A stretch of DNA of 64,000 nt from an uncultured Flavobacteriaceae bacterium. GTDB taxonomy: Bacteria; Bacteroidota; Bacteroidia; Flavobacteriales; Flavobacteriaceae. The notes under the pieces were generated by a model. It was given only the letters and a program-made list of their open reading frames with translations. It was not told the DNA's origin and made no database searches. Location: positions 186,001-250,000 of the forward strand of contig CANMFO010000005.1 in the NCBI GenBank assembly GCA_947497245.1, given 5' to 3'. Made by a program: the position numbers and the translations under genes. This document shows positions 29,733 to 37,837 of this stretch, piece by piece (positions within the stretch are counted from its first letter, which is position 1; every line of letters starts with the position of its first letter).

Positions 29733-30847
29733 GGTACCAAGTCTGGATCATAGCATTGTTTTTTATGGCCACGGGTTTTTCCCAGTCTGGCCTCCCAACC
29801 GCTGTTTCCGATAGTTCCCGGAATAAAGGGCTGATCCGGAGACCGGAATTCTATATCCTGGATTGGAAGCGCGGGACACAACTAAAACGCAAACCGACCA
29901 CCATCTCCATCATAGTGGACTCCATTGGTCTGCAAGGGGTCGATGCACTTGTTGATGTGGCGGGCCGTCCCGTACTGTACGCCTCGGACATTTCCACTCC
30001 CGTTTGCGCGGATGGAGAATGCAGATTGATGCACATTCGATTGTACTGGACCTTATTGGGCCATTATGCCGGGTTCGACCATTATCCAAGCTTTCCGTTT
30101 ACCAAACACGATCACGACGAATTTCAATCTGCCGACTATTTGAAGTTGCACCAGCTGCTCATGGACAACAATTCCATACTAAAACGTAGGAAAGTGGAGG
30201 AACTGGTGGACAAGCCGATAGCTCCAAAAAAGGATGGAGCGGATGCCGTGGCCGGAGCTACCATAACAGAGGTCAAGGAATCGATCGTGACCGGGGCGCT
30301 CTATTCCTGCTATACGGCATGGCATTTGGTCCACGGAGGGGTTAGGGAGCAAATTAAGCGGCGCACCCTTTCGATGATGGACGACAATATGTTCCTGCGG
30401 ATGTTGGATTCCAATAATCCAGAGTACCAATTGTTCGCCCTCAAAAGGTTGAACAAAGAACAGTACGAAGAAAACTATAAGGTAATTGCCGAAGTTTTTG
30501 AATCGGGGATTCCCTTGGTACGCACTTTTATTATCAAAAACCTGCCAGCATCCTTTTGGGATTCCCAAGAATGGCAAAGACCCTTTTGGGAATGTTTTGC
30601 CAAAATTGATATCAACAGTCGTAGCCTGTTGCTGAATCACCTGGGCAAGTCTCCTGAAACCGTTTTGGAGGATATTTCCAAACAGCTTGGGGCAATGACC
30701 AAAAACCAATTGAAAGTGTTTTTGGGGCATTTGGCGTCCCTGGATGGGGTCAACCCCTCCATTTGGAACAATCTAAGGGCCTTTTCAAATTCCAAGGCTG
30801 AGGCCAACGCGTATATCGTGACCCATTTTTTGGAAGATCATGAATAG
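29729..30847 (+). CDS. Exported protein with FMN-binding/flavinylation-like motif
   Basis: The 372-aa protein has a signal peptide ('IIALFFMATGFSQ'). Residues 172-180 read 'DAVAGATIT', close to the D-x-x-(S)-G-A-T-x-T site where ApbE attaches FMN to a threonine in FMN-binding domains (here T178 or T180). The usual Ser before GAT is Ala. Residues 93-98 carry a Cys pair (C93, C98). Nearby are 'IRLYWTLLGHYAGF' and the His-rich 'TKHDHDEF', and after the motif comes 'SCYTAWHLVHGG'. The C-terminal 160 residues look helical and HEAT-like. It is translationally coupled (4-nt overlap) to the exported FAD oxidoreductase, so it may accept electrons from it. No apbE gene is in the window. Function is inferred. 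Confidence 0.6.
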   Translation: MRYQVWIIALFFMATGFSQSGLPTAVSDSSRNKGLIRRPEFYILDWKRGTQLKRKPTTISIIVDSIGLQGVDALVDVAGRPVLYASDISTPVCADGECRLMHIRLYWTLLGHYAGFDHYPSFPFTKHDHDEFQSADYLKLHQLLMDNNSILKRRKVEELVDKPIAPKKDGADAVAGATITEVKESIVTGALYSCYTAWHLVHGGVREQIKRRTLSMMDDNMFLRMLDSNNPEYQLFALKRLNKEQYEENYKVIAEVFESGIPLVRTFIIKNLPASFWDSQEWQRPFWECFAKIDINSRSLLLNHLGKSPETVLEDISKQLGAMTKNQLKVFLGHLASLDGVNPSIWNNLRAFSNSKAEANAYIVTHFLEDHE

Positions 30848-30867
30848 AAACAAAACATTCGAATACT

Positions 30868-32307
30868 ATGATTTCATTTTTACTTTCCATTGTTGTTCTG
30901 ATTCTTGGATATTTCCTTTATGGAAAGTTCATAGAAAAAATATTCGGGATAGACCCGGAAAGGGAAACCCCGGCCATACGTCTTAGAGACGATGTGGATT
31001 TCGTCCCCTTGCCAACTTGGAAGATTTTCTTGATCCAATTCCTGAACATTGCGGGCCTGGGGCCTATTTTTGGTGCAATTGCAGGTGCCATGTTTGGGCC
31101 AGCCGCTTTTTTATGGATCGTTTTGGGCAGTATCTTGGGGGGAGCGGTGCACGATTACCTGTCGGGAATGTTGTCCGTGCGGCACGACGGTTTGAGTATT
31201 AGTGAAATCGTGGGGATCTACCTCGGAAACAATATGAAGCAACTTATGCGACTCTTTACCATTGTACTTTTGATTTTCGTGGGCACTGTTTTTTTGATGG
31301 GCCCCGCTAAGATTATCGATGGCATGACGGCCAATATATGGAATCTTTGGGGATGGGTCGGCATTATCTTGGCGTACTATGTCCTTTCTACCTTGCTTCC
31401 CATTGATAAAATGATAGGAAAACTATACCCCATTTTTGGCGTAGCCATGCTATTGATGGCGGTAGGGCTATTGCTTGCATTGTTCTTTGGGGATTACCAA
31501 ATTCCGGAACTTGTTCCATCGAACCTTCGGAATATGACCACCGACCCGGAAACAACACCACTGTTCCCCATACTTTTTGTGACCATTGCCTGCGGTGCAA
31601 TATCGGGCTTTCACGCGACCCAATCGCCCTTGATGGCGCGCTGCATGAAGAATGAGCGTCTAGGAAGGAAGGTGTTCTTTGGAACCATGATCACAGAGGG
31701 TGTGGTTGCTCTTATTTGGGCCGCGGCCGCGATGACCTTTTTTGGAAATGTGACCGAACTGAACCAGGCAATGCTGGCCAATAATAATAATGCGGCCTGG
31801 GCGGCAAACGAGATTTCCCTGAATATGTTGGGCGGTTTTGGAGGTATTCTTGCCCTTTTGGGTATCGTGGCGGCCCCTATCACCTCGGGTGATACAGCAT
31901 TTCGTTCGGCACGCCTTATTTTGGGGGATGTTTTTAAAAACGATCAAAGCAGGGCAATGAACCGATTGATCATCAGCATTCCTCTTTTTTTAATAGCATT
32001 TGCACTTACCCAAATCGACTTCGGAATTATTTGGCGCTATTTCGCATGGAGCAACCAGACCTTGGCGACCGTGGTGCTTTGGACAATTACCACTTATTTG
32101 ATCCATGAAAATAAGGCCTATTGGGTTACTTTGTTTCCTGCCTTGTTTATGACCATGGTGTGCAGTACGTATATTTTGATTGCCCCGGAAGGGTTTCATT
32201 TGCCCAACAACATAGCCTATTTAATTGGGTCATTGGTGACCCTGGGCATCACGGCCCTATTTTGGATCCATATCGCACAAAAGAAAAAACTAATAGTAGG
32301 ACAATGA
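30868..32307 (+). CDS. CstA-family carbon-starvation carrier (short form)
   Basis: This polytopic inner-membrane protein of 479 aa has many hydrophobic segments and CstA (PF02554) signatures: 'FLIQFLNIAGLGPIFGAIAGAMFGP', quoted here in two parts as 'FLIQFLNIAGLGP' and 'IFGAIAGAMFGP', then 'GGAVHDYLSGMLSVRHDG', 'GFHATQSPLMARCM' and 'APITSGDTAFRSARLI'. E. coli CstA is about 700 aa; the shorter form without the C-terminal extension is common. CstA proteins transport pyruvate or peptides. Inside a glycan locus it may export or import a small organic acid product; this is inference. It overlaps the sulfatase start (ATGA). Confidence 0.88.
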   Translation: MISFLLSIVVLILGYFLYGKFIEKIFGIDPERETPAIRLRDDVDFVPLPTWKIFLIQFLNIAGLGPIFGAIAGAMFGPAAFLWIVLGSILGGAVHDYLSGMLSVRHDGLSISEIVGIYLGNNMKQLMRLFTIVLLIFVGTVFLMGPAKIIDGMTANIWNLWGWVGIILAYYVLSTLLPIDKMIGKLYPIFGVAMLLMAVGLLLALFFGDYQIPELVPSNLRNMTTDPETTPLFPILFVTIACGAISGFHATQSPLMARCMKNERLGRKVFFGTMITEGVVALIWAAAAMTFFGNVTELNQAMLANNNNAAWAANEISLNMLGGFGGILALLGIVAAPITSGDTAFRSARLILGDVFKNDQSRAMNRLIISIPLFLIAFALTQIDFGIIWRYFAWSNQTLATVVLWTITTYLIHENKAYWVTLFPALFMTMVCSTYILIAPEGFHLPNNIAYLIGSLVTLGITALFWIHIAQKKKLIVGQ

Positions 32308-33797
32308 ACGGACGCTTCGCCAAGAAGGGAGATTCCCGGGTTTTTTTAGCGGTACTGCAGCTGTTGCTGATTTCGGCCTGTGGCAGCACGGATGCCAAAA
32401 AGGTTGGGGCCACGGACAACCGCCCCAATATCATATGGATCATCGCCGAGGATCTGTCACCTGATCTGGGCTGTTATGGAAATAGGACCGTGCAGACCCC
32501 AAACCTGGACGATTTGGCCGGGCATGGAACTCGATATACCCATGCTTTTGCGACGGCACCAGCATGTTCACCCAGTCGTACTGCCTTGATTACCGGATAT
32601 TATCAAACTGGCATCGGGGCACACCACATGCGGTACCCGGATAGTTTAAGGCCAAGCCTGCCTACAGGTCTGGTCCCTATGCACGTACAATTGAAGAAGG
32701 GGGGCTATCAAACCGCAAATATCAAAACTTCGGACTATGGGAATGGAAAAACAGATTGGTTGTTCGATTATGATCCCGATACCTATGGAATGTCCCGATG
32801 GGAGGAGCTTCGAAGCGATAGACCTTTTTTTGCCAGAATTGCCCTAGGGCTGACCCATAGGGTATTTGGCAAGGATACGCTCAATCCGGTGGCCCCGGAC
32901 CAAGTGGAATTACCACCATATTACCCAGACCATCCCATAGCACGGCAAGATTGGGCCGGGTATTTGGAATCCGTACAGTTGCTGGATGGTCAGGTACATG
33001 GCATACTCGCGGATTTGAGGGAAAGGGATTTGTTGGAAAATACCTTGGTGTTCTTCTTTTCAGACCACGGACGTCCCATGAGCCGTGGAAAAAATTATTT
33101 GTACGAATCGGGACTTAAGATTCCTTTGATCATCGGCACTTTTGACCAAAAGGTAAAGGAAGAATTCTTAACGGACCAAAGGAAAGATGACCGGTTGATC
33201 AGTTTGATCGACTTAACCGCCACGACTTTGTCCTTGGCCGGGATCGACACTCGAAACTTGCAGGGAACCCCTTTTTTAAGTAGGCCCGAGTCCGAACAGC
33301 GGCAATTTGTCTATGGGGCGGTAGATAGAGTAGGTGAGATCTTTTTTAAATCCAGGAGTGTTAGAAACAGAAGGTTTAAATACATTAGGAATTTCAATCA
33401 CGGATTTTCGGTGAATTCTTCGGCCACGGCATATAGAAGAGCGAACCATCCCATTTACCATCTATTGGACATTTTGAACGGTCAGGGAAAACTTGACGAA
33501 CATCAGCTAAGATTGGTCCGACCCATGGAACCCGAAGAATTTTATGATCTGGAAAACGATCCCTATGAACTTCACAATCTCATAAACTCAACGGAGTGGA
33601 GCGGAGCGCTTACCGAGCTGAGATACGAGCTGAATTTGTGGATGGATGGCATTGACGACAAAGGAATGCTGGAGGACTCCCCGGAGGTGATTGCAGCGTT
33701 CAAGGCATATGGCGTGGCATCCCAGGAAAGTAGGGCTGAAGCCATTGACAGATTGAGAAAGGAAGTGGAAACGGGCCTGGAACAAAATGAACCATAA
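32304..33797 (+). CDS. Type I (S1 family) sulfatase lipoprotein
   Basis: Sulfatases of this family remove sulfate esters from carbohydrates. The 497-aa protein has a lipoprotein signal ending 'LLISAC' (Cys26). The metal-binding start 'NIIWIIAEDLSPDLGCYG' follows, then the formylglycine signature C-S-P-S-R with C88 ('ACSPSRTALITG'). Later comes 'FFFSDHGRPMSRGKNYLYE' with the Asp/His metal ligands and conserved Lys. C88 must be converted to formylglycine by a maturase not in this window. The start at 32304 overlaps the cstA stop as ATGA; a longer reading from 32121 overlaps cstA deeply and was rejected. The sulfated target is unknown. Confidence 0.92.
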   Translation: MNGRFAKKGDSRVFLAVLQLLLISACGSTDAKKVGATDNRPNIIWIIAEDLSPDLGCYGNRTVQTPNLDDLAGHGTRYTHAFATAPACSPSRTALITGYYQTGIGAHHMRYPDSLRPSLPTGLVPMHVQLKKGGYQTANIKTSDYGNGKTDWLFDYDPDTYGMSRWEELRSDRPFFARIALGLTHRVFGKDTLNPVAPDQVELPPYYPDHPIARQDWAGYLESVQLLDGQVHGILADLRERDLLENTLVFFFSDHGRPMSRGKNYLYESGLKIPLIIGTFDQKVKEEFLTDQRKDDRLISLIDLTATTLSLAGIDTRNLQGTPFLSRPESEQRQFVYGAVDRVGEIFFKSRSVRNRRFKYIRNFNHGFSVNSSATAYRRANHPIYHLLDILNGQGKLDEHQLRLVRPMEPEEFYDLENDPYELHNLINSTEWSGALTELRYELNLWMDGIDDKGMLEDSPEVIAAFKAYGVASQESRAEAIDRLRKEVETGLEQNEP

Positions 33798-35461
33798 TGA
33801 GCCAGATTGATTATATAACCATATTGGTATTCTCCCTTTTGATAGTGGGGGCCGGTTTGGCCTTTCGAAAAAGGGGAACGGATATGAAATCGTACTTTGC
33901 CGCCGGAGGGGCCGTGCCCTGGTCTTTTAGTGGTCTTTCGCTTTTTATGAGCTTTTTTTCCGCGGGAACCTTTGTTGTTTGGGGATCCATTGCCTATGAA
34001 TTGGGCATGGTGGCCATTGCCATACAATTGGGAATGTGCCTGGGCGGATTTTTGGTGGCGTACTTCATAGCACCCGCCTGGCGAAAGACCAATGCACTCA
34101 CGGCGGCCGAGTTTGTTCGAAAGAGGTTGGGCGTAGCAGCCCAAAAATTTTATACCTATGTCATATTGATCCTTTCCTTGGGTTATGCGGGATCATTTCT
34201 TTATCCCGTAGCAAAAATCATCAATGTTTCCACCGGATTCCCAATTGAGGTATGTGTAATCGTCCTGGGGCTGCTCATTTTGCTCTATACCGTAGTGGGC
34301 GGGCTTTGGGCGGTAATCATAACCGATGTACTGCAGTTTGTGATTTTGACCGCTGCGGTATTCATAGTAGTGTATCTGTCCCTGCAGGCCGTAGGTGGCT
34401 TTGCCAGCTTTGTGGACCGGGTGCCCGAAAATTTCTTTGATTGGACCAACAGGGAATATTCATGGCTTTTTATAATCACATATGCCTTTTACAACACTAT
34501 TTTCTTGGGAGGTAATTGGGCCTATGTGCAGCGTTATATGAGTGTCAAAAGCCCCAAGGATGCCAAAAAAGTCGGACTCACTTTTGGCTGGTTGTACCTT
34601 TTAAGCCCATTTATTTGGATGCTGCCCCCAATGATCTATAGGGTATTGAATCCATCATTGGACGGTTTGGAAAACGAAGGGGCCTATTTGCTAGCTTGTA
34701 AAGAGGTGCTCCCTTTGGGAATGTTGGGCCTTATGCTGGGCGGAATGGTGTTTGCCACGGCCAGTTCAGTGAATACTACGTTGAATTTGGCGGCTTCTGT
34801 GATCACCAACGATATTTTTAAGGTGATCAGGCCCCATTCCACATTGAAGACGACCATGCGGGTGGCAAAATGGTCCACGGTACTGTTCGGGATGGGCACC
34901 ATACTGGTCGCCTTGTTGGTCCCTGCAGCTGGGGGTATCGTCAATGTAGTGGTGACGATCGGTGCGGTAACGGGTTGTTCGCTGTACGGCCCACCTATTT
35001 GGGCCTTGTTCTCAAAACGCCATACGGGAAAATCAATATTATGGGTAACGGCAATTGGCCTCGCCATCAATCTTATTTTTCTTTTTTTGGCGGAACCCCT
35101 ACTGGGCAATGGATTGACCCGAGGTCAAGAAATGTTATTGGGGGCGACACTCCCCTTGGGATTATTGACGCTATACGAGCTTTATGCATGGTCGAAAAAT
35201 AAGGAAGACACAGAATATGCACCTATTGTTTTCAACGAGGAAGAACCCTTGAAGGCGATACGGGACAACGTTGAACAAAATTCGTTCGGAGCCAAGGTTT
35301 TGGCAATTACGATGGCGTTGGTGGGTGTTCTGGTAGTTGCCTTGGGCATTCTTGCAACGCGGTCCAACACCATTGTCATGATCGTGGGAATCATCATCAT
35401 ATCAGTTTCCATAGTGGTTCACCCGTCCATTCGATTGGACCGTACAATGGAGCAAAATTAA
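33797..35461 (+). CDS. SSS-family sodium/solute symporter (second copy)
   Basis: This 554-aa integral membrane protein of the sodium:solute symporter family has 'RGTDMKSYFAAGGAVPWSF', 'LSLFMSFFSAGTFVVWGSIAYELG' in two segments, 'GLWAVIITDVLQFVIL' and 'ASSVNTTLNLAASVITNDIF'. It is distant from the iol symporter at 3825-5420. The start codon shares one base with the sulfatase stop (TAATG), implying coupled translation. It probably imports the monosaccharide or acid released by the GH31 and sulfatase enzymes; the cargo is inferred from context only. Confidence 0.86.
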   Translation: MSQIDYITILVFSLLIVGAGLAFRKRGTDMKSYFAAGGAVPWSFSGLSLFMSFFSAGTFVVWGSIAYELGMVAIAIQLGMCLGGFLVAYFIAPAWRKTNALTAAEFVRKRLGVAAQKFYTYVILILSLGYAGSFLYPVAKIINVSTGFPIEVCVIVLGLLILLYTVVGGLWAVIITDVLQFVILTAAVFIVVYLSLQAVGGFASFVDRVPENFFDWTNREYSWLFIITYAFYNTIFLGGNWAYVQRYMSVKSPKDAKKVGLTFGWLYLLSPFIWMLPPMIYRVLNPSLDGLENEGAYLLACKEVLPLGMLGLMLGGMVFATASSVNTTLNLAASVITNDIFKVIRPHSTLKTTMRVAKWSTVLFGMGTILVALLVPAAGGIVNVVVTIGAVTGCSLYGPPIWALFSKRHTGKSILWVTAIGLAINLIFLFLAEPLLGNGLTRGQEMLLGATLPLGLLTLYELYAWSKNKEDTEYAPIVFNEEEPLKAIRDNVEQNSFGAKVLAITMALVGVLVVALGILATRSNTIVMIVGIIIISVSIVVHPSIRLDRTMEQN

Positions 35462-35493
35462 AAGGAGTCTGTACAAACACGAATCAACCAAAA

Positions 35494-37776
35494 ATGATTA
35501 AAAAAGGATTTGAATCAAATAGAAGTAACAAAACCATTCAACTTAATGGAGATTTCATAGTTGTGGGAGGAGGGTTGGCCGGCGTTTGTGCCGCAATAGT
35601 CGCGGCGAGGGAAAACCTTAGGGTGATTTTGGTACAGGACAGGCCCGTTTTGGGAGGGAACGCTTCGAGCGAAGTGCGCTTATGGGCCCTTGGCGCCACT
35701 TCCCATATGGGAAACAACAACAGGTGGTCTAGGGAGGGAGGCCTTATCAACGAAATACTGCTGGACAACTTAAAACGGAACAAGGACGGGAATCCGCTAA
35801 TTTTCGATACCATACTTCTGGAAAAGGTATATCAAGAAGATAAGCTCACCCTACTGTTGAACACCGCGGTCTATGAAACCATTAAATCCGAAGAAAAGAA
35901 GATTGGATCGGTAAGGGCGTTCAATAGCCAGAACTCCACATCCTACCATTTAAGTGCTCCGTACTTTTGCGATGCTTCCGGGGATGGAATTGTGGGGTTT
36001 CAGGCCGGGGCCTCCTTTAGAATGGGAGCTGAAACCGCGGAAGAGTTCGATGAGCGGTTTGCGCCCAATATCGAGGACTATGGAAATTTATTGGGGCACT
36101 CCCTCTATTTTTACTCGAAAGATGCGGGAAAGCCGATCACCTACGTTCCTCCTTCATTTGCCATCAAAAACGCAGCGGATTTGCCCCGTATCCGGAATTA
36201 TCAACTCCATGAACACGGGTGCCGGTTGTGGTGGGTGGAATATGGCGGGCGATTGGATACGGTACACCAATCCGAGGATATCAAATTTGAACTTTGGAAA
36301 GTGATATATGGGATATGGGATTATGTGAAGAACAGTGGAAAATATCCCGAGGCGGAAAACCTGACGCTTGAATGGGTCGGGACCATTCCCGGGAAAAGGG
36401 AAAGCAGGAGATTTGAAGGGGATTTTATATTGACCCAAAAAGACATTGTCGAACAAAGGGACCATTACGACCGGGTGTCTTTCGGAGGTTGGGCCATGGA
36501 CCTTCACCCGGCAGATGGGGTGTACAGCAAACACAACTCCTGTACCCAATGGCACAGCAAAGGGGTCTATTCCATTCCCTACCGCTGTTATTACAGCAAG
36601 GATATTGATAATCTGTTCCTAGCGGGCCGGATCATAAGCACATCGCATGTGGCCTTCGGCTCCTCCAGGGTAATGCTTACTTGCGCACATGGGGGGCAGG
36701 CTGTCGGAAAGGCGGCGGCGCTGTGCCATAGCAATCAATGGAGCCCGAGAACACTTGCCCACCAAGATAACATAAGTAAACTACAGCTCGCATTGAATCG
36801 GGATGGACAGGGAATTCCGCGCTTGGACCTGTTCGATTCCGAGGATCTGTCAAGCTCCGCTACCATTTCGGCCACATCCGAACTGGAACTTGGAAAAATG
36901 GATTTGGATGGCGAATGGATGCCATTGAAGGACAATACGGCGCAATTGCTCCCATTGGCCCAAGAACATCAATACACTTTTAAAATCAGTGTGAAGGCGG
37001 CCAAACGAACCAAATTGACCGTTAAATTGAAAAGCAATTCCATGGATACGCATTTTACCCCGGATCGGGAAATGCAATCCACAACATTTGAGATCGGTGA
37101 GGGGGTGCAGCACGTTCAATTTGATATGAATCGGAAACTGGACAAAAACAGTTTTGTGTACTTGTGCTTCATGAAAAATAGCGACCTAAGTGTCCCTTGT
37201 TCAAAGGAACTCTATTCTGGGGTCAAATTGGTGTTTCAAAAGGAAAACCCCGCAGTATCGAATTTTGGTACCCAAGATGCCCCTGACGATATTGGGGTGG
37301 ATTCTTTTGAATTCTGGACCCCCCAGAGGATCCATAAAAATATCGCCCTCGAAATTGAACCTGCCCTGAACAGCTTCTCCTTTGAAAATTTGAAAAATGG
37401 CTATCTACGCCCAACTGCGAACGGTCAGGTGAACGCATGGGTGGCCAAACTGGAGGACACTTCCCCCAAACTTACCCTAAAATGGGAATCCGAAAAAAGC
37501 ATAGGACGGGTGCGGTTGTTTTTCGATCCCGACTACGACAATGCCCTGGAATCCATTTTGAAAGTCCACCATGAACCGGTTACAAACTTCCTTGTGGAAC
37601 GATATAGGGTGTACGACGACAGGAACAATATGATTTTTGCCAAGGAAGATAACCACCAGGCAATCAACGACCTCTATCTGGACGATGCCATAACGACCAA
37701 ATCATTGACCTTTGAATTCGATAAACCCAACGAGCATGTACCCGTTTCCGTTTATCGCATTGCACTATATCCCTGA
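35494..37776 (+). CDS. Cytosolic FAD-dependent oxidoreductase (PF12831-like) with C-terminal beta region
   Basis: The 760-aa protein has no signal peptide and carries the FAD motif 'VVGGGLAGVCAAIVAAREN' (G25-G30), the family element 'DRPVLGGNASSEVRLWALG', and the C-terminal 'LFLAGRIISTSHVAFGSSRV'. Residues from about 430 onward form an extra beta-rich region absent from the exported paralog at 27939-29732 and not recognised by me. Two members of one oxidoreductase family, one exported and one cytosolic, in a single locus suggest sequential or compartment-specific oxidation of the same substrate class. It starts 32 nt after the symporter gene. Substrate unknown. Confidence 0.8.
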   Translation: MIKKGFESNRSNKTIQLNGDFIVVGGGLAGVCAAIVAARENLRVILVQDRPVLGGNASSEVRLWALGATSHMGNNNRWSREGGLINEILLDNLKRNKDGNPLIFDTILLEKVYQEDKLTLLLNTAVYETIKSEEKKIGSVRAFNSQNSTSYHLSAPYFCDASGDGIVGFQAGASFRMGAETAEEFDERFAPNIEDYGNLLGHSLYFYSKDAGKPITYVPPSFAIKNAADLPRIRNYQLHEHGCRLWWVEYGGRLDTVHQSEDIKFELWKVIYGIWDYVKNSGKYPEAENLTLEWVGTIPGKRESRRFEGDFILTQKDIVEQRDHYDRVSFGGWAMDLHPADGVYSKHNSCTQWHSKGVYSIPYRCYYSKDIDNLFLAGRIISTSHVAFGSSRVMLTCAHGGQAVGKAAALCHSNQWSPRTLAHQDNISKLQLALNRDGQGIPRLDLFDSEDLSSSATISATSELELGKMDLDGEWMPLKDNTAQLLPLAQEHQYTFKISVKAAKRTKLTVKLKSNSMDTHFTPDREMQSTTFEIGEGVQHVQFDMNRKLDKNSFVYLCFMKNSDLSVPCSKELYSGVKLVFQKENPAVSNFGTQDAPDDIGVDSFEFWTPQRIHKNIALEIEPALNSFSFENLKNGYLRPTANGQVNAWVAKLEDTSPKLTLKWESEKSIGRVRLFFDPDYDNALESILKVHHEPVTNFLVERYRVYDDRNNMIFAKEDNHQAINDLYLDDAITTKSLTFEFDKPNEHVPVSVYRIALYP

Positions 37777-37837
37777 TCGTTTGATTCATTTACATACCCT
37801 TTGAACCGATAATTAGAATTCTTAAAATCGATTGAAA

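Noticed and set aside
32121-32303. Longer N-terminus for the sulfatase
   Set aside because: It would overlap cstA by over 180 bp and hide the lipoprotein signal; the ATG at 32304 gives a normal ATGA junction.
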